NCBI GenBank assembly: GCA_040381475.1
Contig: JBEIHH010000019.1
Location: 1 to 33,726, forward strand
DNA length: 33,726 nt
Direction of reading: 5' to 3'
DNA from: JAIBBG01 sp040381475
GTDB taxonomy: Bacteria > Bacteroidota > Bacteroidia > Flavobacteriales_D > Sanyastnellaceae
The position numbers were made by a program, and so were the translations under genes. Each line of letters begins with the position of its first letter. Position 1 is the stretch's first letter. This document shows positions 1 through 8,049 of the stretch, piece by piece. The notes beneath the pieces are model-generated. The model made no database searches. It was not told the DNA's origin and saw only the letters and a program-made list of their open reading frames with translations.

Positions 1-1
1 C

Positions 2-220
2 ATCTATGGCGAAAAGATCGTTTTTCACAAAAAGCAATTCAACAAAGGCAATATATATGGTGGCCTGCTGTTCGGATTTGGATGGGCCATTACAGGTGCA
101 TGTCCGGGTCCACTTTATGCGCAGATCGGAACAGGTGCGACTGTGATTGTTATTACTTTACTCAGTGCCATCGCAGGTACCTGGGTGTATGGATTGACAA
201 AAGAAAAACTTCCGCACTGA
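2..220 (+). CDS. YeeE/YedE-type (DUF6691-like) transport protein, 3' end only
   Basis: The reading frame is open from the left edge and ends at TGA 218-220, leaving the last 72 residues of a membrane protein. It shows a glycine-rich helix followed by the motif GWAITGACPGP, then a second hydrophobic helix (TVIVITLLSAIAGTWVYGL) and a short basic tail. The FGxGWAxxGxCPGP motif with its conserved cysteine is characteristic of the YeeE/YedE family, whose members are linked to thiosulfate or other sulfur-compound uptake; in Bacteroidota these are often two short half-size proteins in tandem. The start and any partner gene lie outside the window. The family call is fairly firm; the substrate is inference. 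Confidence 0.75.
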   Translation: MYGEKIVFHKKQFNKGNIYGGLLFGFGWAITGACPGPLYAQIGTGATVIVITLLSAIAGTWVYGLTKEKLPH

Positions 221-254
221 TTGCTGCGTAGATGATTGCGCTATTTACTGTGTG

Positions 255-2033
255 TTACTGCTGATCGGGATTGCGAATGACATGAAAGGTTCCATTGGTC
301 ATCTGTGCAGATATTAAATCAATGCCCTCAAAATGCGACACTGTGCCACTGAATGTTCCACTGATCGGCTGACCGACATTTCCGCTTTGGGTGACTGTCA
401 GCGTCCCGCTTTCGGCAAACCACAGATCGCCATTGATTGAAAATCCTACCACGGCATCCGGATCATTTTCCAGATCCCATGTTCCGGGTGACGTTCCCGG
501 ATAACTGAGTGTAACATAGTCAGCATTGACATTACTTGCATACACCATCATAAATCCATCCGGAACACTATAATTACCAAAGGCAAACTGCGGAGTCGTG
601 GAAATATCAAAATTATAATTGCTGAATCCACCTCCATTCAAAGTCATGGAGATACCGAAATCGCCTGTCGGCCCGCTGCCACATAAATCAAACGATCCGG
701 CATTTACCGAAGCACCGGCAACAGATGGTAAGGTAATGTTTACTGTTTCAGTAATTCCTGTATTGGCTCCGATGGCATTCAATTCAGCTGGAGCACCATT
801 GGCCGGTACTGGTATCGAAAAAATTCCATCCGACGTCACCGATACGTTGGAATAGCCTCCCTGCCAGCTCAATGCAATGAATCCTGTGAGGGTGCCTGTG
901 TTGCAGATAATCGTTCCGGTAACTGTAGCCGGACACTGAGTCTGTAGTCCTTCAATAGAATAAACCTGTCCATTGGAAACTGCAGGCACGCTGGCAACTG
1001 AGGATGCCAAACCTATCTGCGGCATATCAACAAACACCTCAAAACTCACGCCGGTTGGAACAAAACGACGATATACGCCATCCATATTTGTTGTCGCATA
1101 TCCCTGCCCTACCCGCACAACAACACCCGGCAAGGGATCTCCATTGCAATCGGTTACAAGTCCGGTAACCTCTGCGCGATCTCCGGGAACATCGGCATTC
1201 CAGGTAGAAAAATGGGTGACCGTGCCGGTATACAATCCCCCGAGCATCGTGATTGTGCCCTCTTCCTCCCAGTATCCGGTCGCCTCATTGAAGTGCCATG
1301 CCGGCATAGAGATTGGCGCTCCCGGAGCCAATGACGGAGGAACAGGTATGGTAAATGTTGCTGTTGCTGAAGGTGCGAGATTTAATGCAACACCGCCATT
1401 ATCAGTCAGGTTTACCATAAGCATACCGTAAGAAATCAACTGGGCCTCACTGCCGCCTGTTTCAATTCCAATCAGATCACCACCAGGAATGATCTGAGAG
1501 AAATTCGGGTCTTCCGGGTTCAGGTACTCAACCGCTACATTGACATTGCCTGTATATAGCGTTCCGTCTTCATATGCAATACCTCCGGCCGGAAAATCCA
1601 CAGTAACACCTGATCCCAGATCTACTTCTCCTCCACTTGACCCATTGATAAAATAATCCGGTGAATTGTCTGTCATCACGATTTTCATATTCGTTGTTCC
1701 TCCCGCATCAGCAAGTACACCAAGACCGGTTTCAAAATAGCCATTGCGCTTCACATTCACATAACAGCGCTCGCCGGTTCCCACATTACCGAAAGAAAAA
1801 TATCCAAATTCATCAGTGGTTTCTGTAAGTGAACCATATATTACTTCGGCTCCGATCAAACGATTTCCCTGACGATCCACTACCGTGCCACACAAGTATG
1901 TCGAGGAGGTAGGATTCGGTGTGTTGGTATTCGAAGAATTATCTGTAGAATCTTCATTTTGTTTTTTGCATGAAGCGACCATCGCAGCAATAAACAGAAG
2001 AACTGTCAGTGAGCAGACATAAGCGTTTTTCAT
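255..2033 (-). CDS. Large surface lipoprotein with two carboxypeptidase-regulatory-like domains
   Basis: 592 residues. The N-terminus is a lipoprotein signal with lipobox MVAS-C, so Cys22 is the likely lipidated residue. Residues about 44-120 form a carboxypeptidase regulatory-like (CarboxypepD_reg) beta-sandwich (CGTVVDRQGNRLIGAEV, then DEFGYFSFGNV). Residues about 133-282 resemble the extracellular domain seen in FAM171/CILP-like proteins: a FPAGGI segment, then MPAWHFNEATGYWEEEG and THFSTWNAD. A second regulatory-like domain follows from about 287 (VTGLVTDCNGDPLPGVVVRV). The C-terminal 230 residues are beta-rich and unassigned. No T9SS tail or catalytic motif is visible, so a structural or carbohydrate-contacting surface role is an inference. 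The start is set by the signal peptide. It lies downstream of the T9SS protein on the same strand with a 208 bp gap. Confidence 0.8.
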   Translation of the reverse strand: MKNAYVCSLTVLLFIAAMVASCKKQNEDSTDNSSNTNTPNPTSSTYLCGTVVDRQGNRLIGAEVIYGSLTETTDEFGYFSFGNVGTGERCYVNVKRNGYFETGLGVLADAGGTTNMKIVMTDNSPDYFINGSSGGEVDLGSGVTVDFPAGGIAYEDGTLYTGNVNVAVEYLNPEDPNFSQIIPGGDLIGIETGGSEAQLISYGMLMVNLTDNGGVALNLAPSATATFTIPVPPSLAPGAPISMPAWHFNEATGYWEEEGTITMLGGLYTGTVTHFSTWNADVPGDRAEVTGLVTDCNGDPLPGVVVRVGQGYATTNMDGVYRRFVPTGVSFEVFVDMPQIGLASSVASVPAVSNGQVYSIEGLQTQCPATVTGTIICNTGTLTGFIALSWQGGYSNVSVTSDGIFSIPVPANGAPAELNAIGANTGITETVNITLPSVAGASVNAGSFDLCGSGPTGDFGISMTLNGGGFSNYNFDISTTPQFAFGNYSVPDGFMMVYASNVNADYVTLSYPGTSPGTWDLENDPDAVVGFSINGDLWFAESGTLTVTQSGNVGQPISGTFSGTVSHFEGIDLISAQMTNGTFHVIRNPDQQ

Positions 2034-2241
2034 AGGAATGGATTTTGGTTAATCAATAAAAATAACAACAGTCAATCAATCCGTTTGGTTATGCAGGACC
2101 AGATACAAACACATGTTCCTTTCAACCAAATGATCAAAACAGTACCAAATGTAATGCATACAAACGATCAATTCAATCTGCTCCGGCACAATCACGCCTT
2201 CCGGTGCATGAGGCGATAACTCAATCCAATCATTGAATACA

Positions 2242-3615
2242 TTATTTAATAACTATAAACTGTCCCGTGCAGACGGTTTTGTCATTCCCTATTTTAAAGG
2301 AATACAAACCGGCGGTCAGGAATGAAGTATCCAACATCATCTGACTTTGTGTAACCAGTGCAGAATAAACACACTGTCCTGATTGGTTATAAATGAAGAT
2401 CATATCACTGGTTGACCATTTTGATGCCAGTTTAATGGTGAGCTCATTTCGAACCGGATTCGGAAACAGCGCCAGACCGCTGCGTGAAATTTCTGAAGTA
2501 TTCAAAGGTGCGGACTTCAACTGCACATGATCGACGATAAGCGTATTTCCTTCCAGATCATCATCAAATGGCCATGCCGCAGAAGTAATCTCAACTCCAA
2601 GCGTATCAGGCACAGAAAATGTATTCAGCGGCATTTCAAAATAGGTAAAGGAAGATGCCGGAGCAAGTTGAAGATAGTTGCCTCCAATGTTGTTGCCACT
2701 GGCATAAATCATGGCCGAAACCGCCGCAAATTGTCCTTCCGGTGCAATGAATTTGTAATATCCACATAACGTATCCGACACGTTGCTGTATGGCAATCCA
2801 CCGACCGGGGGCCCATTGCTAATATCAGAAGTGGTAACGGTTGATGGATCGATGGAACCATCCTCTCTCATTTCATTGACGAGCTGAATAGCATATTCAC
2901 CGCTGTAGCTGTCCGATGTACGGCTGATATTGTTGCCTCGGTTGTTCCAGCCGATCGGGCGATCCCACGTATACGAGTTCCATTCGTCAAAGGAACCGTT
3001 TGGTATCGGAGGCATAACAGGGCTTTCACCGGTAAATGCAAGCTGATCAAATTCGATCCAGCTACCGATTTCGATTCCTTCCTCGGTAATGAGATTGCTG
3101 CTCGTGGCGGCTATGATTACCGTATCAACAACGGCATCATTCGTTAATGCGAAACTGAACGCGGTAAATTCCGTTTGATCACCTGTGCCCTTGATTTTGA
3201 ACAGATCAAAGCTGGAAATGCTTCCCCCGGACTTGCAGATAACGATCATCAGCGCCGTATCGAGTGCAGGGAGGTGATACCGGTAGTATCCTGTAATGCC
3301 AGTCGGAGAACCATTGTAAGGTACACCTCCTTCGCCAGCCACCGGATCTCCATTCGTATTGGAAAAATAGGCAGGGATCAACTCATCACCGTCGGTCATC
3401 GTTTCCAGACGTATTGCAGAATTGATATACCCGTTGACTTGAGTGGTTGCGACAAAACCAGCATCCATCAGATTCTCGTTGGCCGATGTGTTCCACTGAT
3501 CCGGCATTGCATATTCAATAATGGTCCATTCTTCAAAATCACCGTTGGGTATGGATTGAGCAGCCATCAGTAAAGGAAACATCATCGTCACCAGAATGTA
3601 GCATAGTCTTTTCAT
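2242..3615 (-). CDS. T9SS-sorted secreted protein with a tandemly duplicated module
   Basis: 457 residues. A signal peptide (MKRLCYILVTMMFPLLMAAQ) precedes two copies of a roughly 170-residue module: residues 21-196 beginning SIPNGDFEEW and residues 203-368 beginning PPIPNGSFDEW. Both contain a GG(V/L)PY segment followed about ten residues later by GYY(R/K), and both end in a WIEFDQLAF- or LIVDHVQL-like strand, which suggests two galactose-binding-like jelly rolls. The last ~75 residues (LALFPNPVRNELTIKL to GQFIVIK) are a type A T9SS sorting domain, so the protein should cross the outer membrane and be anchored or released. No catalytic residues are recognised. The related PCMD carbohydrate-binding family is a candidate but was not confirmed. 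Confidence 0.82.
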   Translation of the reverse strand: MKRLCYILVTMMFPLLMAAQSIPNGDFEEWTIIEYAMPDQWNTSANENLMDAGFVATTQVNGYINSAIRLETMTDGDELIPAYFSNTNGDPVAGEGGVPYNGSPTGITGYYRYHLPALDTALMIVICKSGGSISSFDLFKIKGTGDQTEFTAFSFALTNDAVVDTVIIAATSSNLITEEGIEIGSWIEFDQLAFTGESPVMPPIPNGSFDEWNSYTWDRPIGWNNRGNNISRTSDSYSGEYAIQLVNEMREDGSIDPSTVTTSDISNGPPVGGLPYSNVSDTLCGYYKFIAPEGQFAAVSAMIYASGNNIGGNYLQLAPASSFTYFEMPLNTFSVPDTLGVEITSAAWPFDDDLEGNTLIVDHVQLKSAPLNTSEISRSGLALFPNPVRNELTIKLASKWSTSDMIFIYNQSGQCVYSALVTQSQMMLDTSFLTAGLYSFKIGNDKTVCTGQFIVIK

Positions 3616-3798
3616 GTGATAAGTTTTAAATATGATAAGGTTGAAATTGCGGTCCGACCCACTTTACGAATCGGATCACTAACGTATCGTGCATACGATA
3701 AATCCTCTATGATAAAGATTACCATGCAGACTGACAACCAACATGAGCATTATCATTTCCCCGGACTACTTATGACCCATTGTGGGAAATTTTATCGA

Positions 3799-4326
3799 AT
3801 GATCAGGCGCATCAAATCACGTTTTGGATTTGCGGGTGGATCATGTTTTTTTTTATTGAATACCGAAACTATCGCAGCGCAAAACATCATGCCGGACACT
3901 TCCGCAAACCCCATGCTGACCGTGTCTGTTCAGGCCGGTTTATCCTCTGCCAACAGCAGCTGCATTCCATGCACCGGCAGACAAGCCATTTCCGGATATA
4001 CAGTATTCACTTCTGTAGGTTTGTTGCTAAACGAAAGACTCATGCTTGAGGCAGCCGTCGGTTCATGGATAAGTTTCAACGGACATCAAAATCCCAGGGA
4101 CTCAAGACTTCATCTTTTGTTGAGAACGCATTATCGTCCTGTAAGACCAGGTCAGTTTACAGTCACCACCGTAATCGGTGTGGGCAATTTGTTCCGGAAT
4201 ATGAGGGGCTTTTTGGCCGAATTCTCCAGATTGCGCTTTCTAATCAATAATGAACCAACGCCAATCCAGCTCACTTTCCGATACAAAACTTCGAAAAAAT
4301 ATTATGCAGCAAATCATCGGCATTGA
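3799..4326 (+). CDS. Short outer-membrane-barrel-like ORF, possibly a 3'-truncated gene
   Basis: 175 residues from ATG 3799; an in-frame GTG at 3616 would add 61 residues that look non-coding. After a poor signal-like segment ending in IAAQN, the sequence VQAGLSSANSSCIPCTGR..SGYTVFTSVGLLLNERLMLEAAVGSW resembles the N-terminal half of small Bacteroidota porin-like barrels that carry a CxxC loop and a GY/LxLG strand. The later strands of such a barrel are missing. The last 18 codons run antisense through the highly conserved C-terminus of mnmE, so that part cannot be ancestral barrel sequence. A decayed or truncated gene is the most likely reading. It could also be a spurious ORF. Confidence 0.4.
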   Translation: MIRRIKSRFGFAGGSCFFLLNTETIAAQNIMPDTSANPMLTVSVQAGLSSANSSCIPCTGRQAISGYTVFTSVGLLLNERLMLEAAVGSWISFNGHQNPRDSRLHLLLRTHYRPVRPGQFTVTTVIGVGNLFRNMRGFLAEFSRLRFLINNEPTPIQLTFRYKTSKKYYAANHRH

Positions 4327-5653
4327 TCTCACCAGTGATTTCTGCGAGGTGGAAGATTGTCTTGCGGATATCGATCGCTAAAAAGTCTCCTGTGATGCCG
4401 TGGTCGATGCCGTGCAGAATCTCTTTCAATGATGTGGATGCCTTGCTCAATGATTCATGATGCCGTGCATTGGTGACAATGGTCTCGCCGCTGTTTATCC
4501 GCCCCATGTTGACACTCTGCATCAACGACTGCTTAAGTTCTTCGATGTGAAGTTTGTTCTTGGCCGATATCAATATAAGATTCGTCACCGATGCAAATAA
4601 TTTTCTGAATCTGGTTTCATCAAAATCCGGAAGGTCTGTTTTATTCGCCAACGTGATCACCATCTTCTCCTCCCCTGCTTCAGCCTCTACTTGTTGTCTG
4701 AACAATTGGTATTCATCATAACTTGTCGTATTCGCATCCATGAGCAACAACAACACGGAAGCTGTCTTTGCTTTCTCAAATGCTCTTCCGATGCCGATCT
4801 TTTCAATAGTATCTGTCGTCTGGCGGATGCCGGCTGTGTCTATGAAGTTAAACCTGATGCCACCCAGCGTGATGTGATCTTCTATGGTGTCGCGCGTGGT
4901 GCCTGCAATGTCGGAGACGATCGCGCGCTCTTCATTCAACAGCGCGTTCAACAATGTGCTTTTGCCCGCATTCGGTGCGCCGAGTATAGCAACAGGAACA
5001 CCGTTCTTCATGGCATTGCCCAGTTTGAACGAATCTTTCAATGTGTCAACAACTCCCAAAATTTCGCGCAACAATTTGGTGAGCTGATCACGGTTGGCAA
5101 ACTCAACATCTTCTTCTGCAAAGTCGAGCTCGAGTTCCACCATAGATGCAAAATGGATCAGCCTTTCTCGCAATTGATTGATTTCATTGGAAAATCCTCC
5201 ACGCATCTGATGCAACGCCTGTTTGTGCGCCGCAGCAGATTCAGAAGCAATCAGATCACCGACGGCTTCGGCCTGAGACAAGTCCATACGACCGTTCAGA
5301 AAAGCACGCATGGTAAACTCTCCGGGTTGCGCCAAGCGGGCGCCGGCATTCAGCAGCAATGCGAGAATGCGCTGCTGCACATAAGCCGAGCCATGACAGG
5401 CAATTTCAACAGTGTTTTCTCCGGTGAATGAACGTGGCGATCGATAAACCGTCACCACCACATCGTCAATCAACTCTTCACCCGACTTCAACCAACCATG
5501 CACAGATTGATGAGATTCCTTTTTCGAAAGATCACGCGAAAAATGAGGCTGAACGATGGCCTCGGCATTTTCACCCGATAACCGGATCAATGCAATGGCG
5601 CCGATTCCTGGCGCAGTTGACAATGCGCAAATTGTTTCGCTGGTTAAACTCAT
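4271..5653 (-). CDS. mnmE: tRNA uridine-5-carboxymethylaminomethyl modification GTPase MnmE
   Basis: 460 residues, full length for the family. MnmE works with MnmG (not in this window) to install the cmnm5 group on U34 of several tRNAs. The N-terminal formyl-THF-binding domain contains the family motif PGEFTMRAFLNGRMDLSQAEAV (about 110-131). The G domain sits inside a helical domain: Walker A GAPNAGKST at 225-233, the switch region DIAGTTRD, DTAG, and the specificity motif NKTD. The protein ends in the invariant CIGK, the C-terminal cysteine motif. A TATTTTTG box lies 7 nt before the ATG. The 3' end overlaps the opposing short barrel ORF by 56 bp. Identification is secure. Confidence 0.97.
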   Translation of the reverse strand: MSLTSETICALSTAPGIGAIALIRLSGENAEAIVQPHFSRDLSKKESHQSVHGWLKSGEELIDDVVVTVYRSPRSFTGENTVEIACHGSAYVQQRILALLLNAGARLAQPGEFTMRAFLNGRMDLSQAEAVGDLIASESAAAHKQALHQMRGGFSNEINQLRERLIHFASMVELELDFAEEDVEFANRDQLTKLLREILGVVDTLKDSFKLGNAMKNGVPVAILGAPNAGKSTLLNALLNEERAIVSDIAGTTRDTIEDHITLGGIRFNFIDTAGIRQTTDTIEKIGIGRAFEKAKTASVLLLLMDANTTSYDEYQLFRQQVEAEAGEEKMVITLANKTDLPDFDETRFRKLFASVTNLILISAKNKLHIEELKQSLMQSVNMGRINSGETIVTNARHHESLSKASTSLKEILHGIDHGITGDFLAIDIRKTIFHLAEITGEINADDLLHNIFSKFCIGK

Positions 5654-5660
5654 CAGGGTG

Positions 5661-5668
5661 CAAAAATA
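5661..5668 (-). promoter_or_regulatory. Predicted -7 box (TATTTTTG) for mnmE
   Basis: On the minus strand TATTTTTG matches the Bacteroidota -7 consensus TAnnTTTG exactly and is separated from the mnmE ATG by only 7 nt (CACCCTG). No TTTG is found at the expected -33 distance. If used, the mRNA would have almost no 5' leader. Confidence 0.45.
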
Positions 5669-5704
5669 ACAGCAGCTTGAAAGCTCAGGTCGATGGGCCC
5701 CGGA

Positions 5705-6898
5705 TTAATAAAGCATGCCAAAAAGCCAGAGCGGAATTTCATTACCGGCGCCGGTGAGCAGATCATCTTTTACGACATAACTTTTGGTCACTCCTCTCAC
5801 CTGCTTCGACTGTTTGTTTTTTCCACCAATTTCAAATGTGTATTTTTCATTCACTACAAAATCACTCACAGGACTGGCTTGAACCAGATGATCCTTGCTC
5901 AGGTGACTGAGAAAAAATGCTTCCCGATTGTTGCCGGTATTGACATCTCCAAGCGCCAGTGCAAAAGCAAGGTTGGGGTTGTCGAGGTAAATTTTATCCG
6001 GCTTCGTCAAAGGACCAAGTGTTTTACCTGCAACACTCAGCATGCGAATGATGCCCGCGCGTTGCAGGTGCTCCAGGTAAAGCATGGTGGTTTCGCGTTT
6101 GGCTTCAATGGCTTCCGCGAGCCTGGTCACATTCGGCTTAAAAGGCACCGACTGAGCGATATATGCCAGCAACTTTTTCATCTTATAAATCGAATGATAG
6201 GGCATGTTGGTGACGGCCGCAATGTCCGTTTCAAGCACCAGGTTGGTGGTGCGCATCAACTTGCTGCTGTACGCTGCTTTGTTTTCGAGATAAAACGGAT
6301 AACAGCCAAACTCCATGTACTGCCTGAAGTATTTGAGCGGACTTCCGATTTTTTTCGAATATGAAAAAGCCAGATCTACATGGTCTTTTAGCAGGGTCTC
6401 CAGCGCTACCGGTTGCAACCTGATCCCGGTTTCCAACTGAATAAACTCACGAAAACTCAACACCGGCAGATGATAATCCACAGCCCTTCTGCTCAGATCT
6501 GCATTGGATTTGTAAATCTGGAGAGCACTGCTGCCCGTAAATATCACGCTGATCTTTTTGTAACTGTCATAGAGGCTTTTGATCTCCACCGACCAGTTGA
6601 GGTATTTGTGCACTTCATCCAGAACGAACAAATTATAGCCTTGTTGATACAATGCACTCACGGTTTCATAAAGCGATTGTTTCTGGAAGAAAAAATGATC
6701 CAGCGAAATGTAGATGCAGGCGGACTGATCGGGTTGTTGCCTCAGGTATTGCAGCAATGCCGTAGTCTTTCCGCTGCCGCGATGTCCCTGAACAGCGATC
6801 AGACGGTTGTTCCAGTCTGCATTCAGCACATCCAGCCTGGAATAACTGGCCGGAGCCGCTGAAATAAGCATTGCCGATTCACGAATCAAATCATTCAT
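5705..6898 (-). CDS. AAA_14/DUF4143-type ATP-binding protein
   Basis: 397 residues. An N-terminal P-loop ATPase domain has Walker A GHRGSGKT (38-45), Walker B LFVLDE (90-95) followed by HK, and a sensor-like FTGSSA (120-125). The middle has the FREF segment and the C-terminus has FEIGGKNK..QVRG and VVKDDLLTGAGNEIPLWLFG, typical of the large AAA_14 plus DUF4143 family common in Bacteroidota. Their biological role is not settled; they are often present in many copies and are variably distributed. It lies alone between mnmE and sucD, with an AT-rich upstream region carrying a symmetrical sequence. The start places the first residues just before the P-loop domain, as expected. The family call is firm, the function unknown. 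Confidence 0.85.
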   Translation of the reverse strand: MNDLIRESAMLISAAPASYSRLDVLNADWNNRLIAVQGHRGSGKTTALLQYLRQQPDQSACIYISLDHFFFQKQSLYETVSALYQQGYNLFVLDEVHKYLNWSVEIKSLYDSYKKISVIFTGSSALQIYKSNADLSRRAVDYHLPVLSFREFIQLETGIRLQPVALETLLKDHVDLAFSYSKKIGSPLKYFRQYMEFGCYPFYLENKAAYSSKLMRTTNLVLETDIAAVTNMPYHSIYKMKKLLAYIAQSVPFKPNVTRLAEAIEAKRETTMLYLEHLQRAGIIRMLSVAGKTLGPLTKPDKIYLDNPNLAFALALGDVNTGNNREAFFLSHLSKDHLVQASPVSDFVVNEKYTFEIGGKNKQSKQVRGVTKSYVVKDDLLTGAGNEIPLWLFGMLY

Positions 6899-6932
6899 TT
6901 TGCGAGAATTATCTAAACAAAAATAAAATTCC

Positions 6933-6971
6933 GTCCTTTCAAAGGAACAAATATACGCTATATTGTCCTTT
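6933..6971. promoter_or_regulatory. Predicted promoter and symmetrical site before the AAA_14 ATPase
   Basis: On the minus strand the box TATATTTG (6948-6955) matches the -7 consensus. Immediately downstream of it lies the inverted repeat TCCTTT-C-AAAGGA (6934-6946), and GTCCTTT occurs twice (6933-6939 and 6965-6971) flanking the box. This arrangement is what an operator would look like, but no cognate regulator is known and no -33 TTTG is seen. Confidence 0.35.
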
Positions 6972-7100
6972 TATAAGTACATTTATTCCTTTTTCTGTTC
7001 TTTTCACAGAACATTTTTATCCTCATTTTGCACCAATCAAAGGGCATTTATGGGCATATTTCACCTGATGAAAAAGACAACAGGCGTATGAAGTTGTGCT

Positions 7101-7108
7101 TAATTTCG
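7101..7108 (+). promoter_or_regulatory. Possible -7 box (TAATTTCG) for sucD
   Basis: TAATTTCG differs from TAnnTTTG at one base and lies 22 nt before the sucD ATG. The TTCG variant recurs upstream of several other genes in this window. There is no convincing -33 element. Confidence 0.3.
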
Positions 7109-7130
7109 CCACCTCAATTCAAAAAAAGAT

Positions 7131-8003
7131 ATGGGCGTACTCGTTGGTAAACATTCTAAAGTCATCGTGCAGGGCTTCACAGGTAGTGAGGGCACATTTC
7201 ATGCATCACAGATGATCGAATTCGGCACAAACGTAGTTGGAGGAGTAACACCGGGCAAAGGTGGCACTACCCATCTGGAGAAGCCGGTTTTTAATACAGT
7301 TGAAGATGCGGTGAAAAGCACAGGTGCCGATGTTTCCATCATTTTTGTTCCGCCTGCATTTGCTGCTGATGCGATCATGGAGGCGGCCGATGCCGGTATC
7401 AAAGTGATCGTGACCATTACGGAAGGCATTCCTGTAGCAGATATGGTTAAAGCCAAAGAATATATCCATGACAGAGGTTCACGACTGATTGGCCCCAACT
7501 GCCCGGGCGTAATCACCGCTGGTGAAGCAAAAGTGGGTATCATGCCAGGTTTTGTATTCAAGCCTGGTAAAGTGGGCATCGTATCCAAATCAGGTACGCT
7601 CACATACGAAGCTGCTGACCAGTTGGCAAAAGCCGGTCTGGGTGTAACTACAGCTATCGGAATAGGTGGTGACCCAATCATCGGCACTACTACAATGGAA
7701 GCCATTCAACTCCTGATGAATGATCCTGCAACTGAAGGAATTGTGATGATTGGTGAAATCGGTGGTGAGCTCGAACCAAAAGCTGCCCGTTGGATCAAAG
7801 AAAATGGCAACAAAAAACCTGTTGTCGGATTCATTGCAGGTGAAACTGCTCCGAAAGGCCGCACCATGGGTCACGCAGGTGCTATCGTCAGCGGTGAGAA
7901 CGAAAGTGCGCAGGCGAAAAAACAAATCATGCGCGAATGTGGAATTCATGTGGTCGACAGTCCTGCACACATCGGACAGAAGATGAAAGAAATTCTCGGA
8001 TAA
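7131..8003 (+). CDS. sucD: Succinate-CoA ligase (ADP-forming) subunit alpha
   Basis: 290 residues, normal length. With SucC it interconverts succinyl-CoA and succinate with substrate-level phosphorylation in the TCA cycle. The N-terminal CoA-binding Rossmann fold shows GFTGSEGTFH (15-24). GPNCPGVI (121-128) and the ligase domain signature RTMGHAGAIVSG follow, in which His248 is the phosphohistidine residue. The 5' residues MGVLVGKHSKVIVQG are typical, which fixes the start. sucC is not adjacent; separate sucC and sucD loci are common in Bacteroidota. A strong hairpin terminator lies 18 nt after the stop. Confidence 0.97.
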   Translation: MGVLVGKHSKVIVQGFTGSEGTFHASQMIEFGTNVVGGVTPGKGGTTHLEKPVFNTVEDAVKSTGADVSIIFVPPAFAADAIMEAADAGIKVIVTITEGIPVADMVKAKEYIHDRGSRLIGPNCPGVITAGEAKVGIMPGFVFKPGKVGIVSKSGTLTYEAADQLAKAGLGVTTAIGIGGDPIIGTTTMEAIQLLMNDPATEGIVMIGEIGGELEPKAARWIKENGNKKPVVGFIAGETAPKGRTMGHAGAIVSGENESAQAKKQIMRECGIHVVDSPAHIGQKMKEILG

Positions 8004-8021
8004 TCAATCCTATAATCAATG

Positions 8022-8049
8022 AAAAAGCTCCTCATTCAGGAGCTTTTTT
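8022..8049 (+). terminator. Rho-independent terminator after sucD
   Basis: Stem AGCTCCT/AGGAGCT (8026-8032 and 8038-8044) with loop CATTC, flanked by an A-run on the left and T-run on the right. The symmetry lets it serve both sucD and the converging dNK gene, whose stop codon lies at its edge. Confidence 0.85.

Noticed and set aside
973..1431. 152-codon plus-strand ORF opposite the large lipoprotein
   Set aside because: Proline- and threonine-rich shadow of a real gene with a signal peptide and recognisable domains.
4691..5431. 246-codon plus-strand ORF opposite mnmE
   Set aside because: It is a shadow of mnmE, which is unambiguous; the translation has no domain-like composition.
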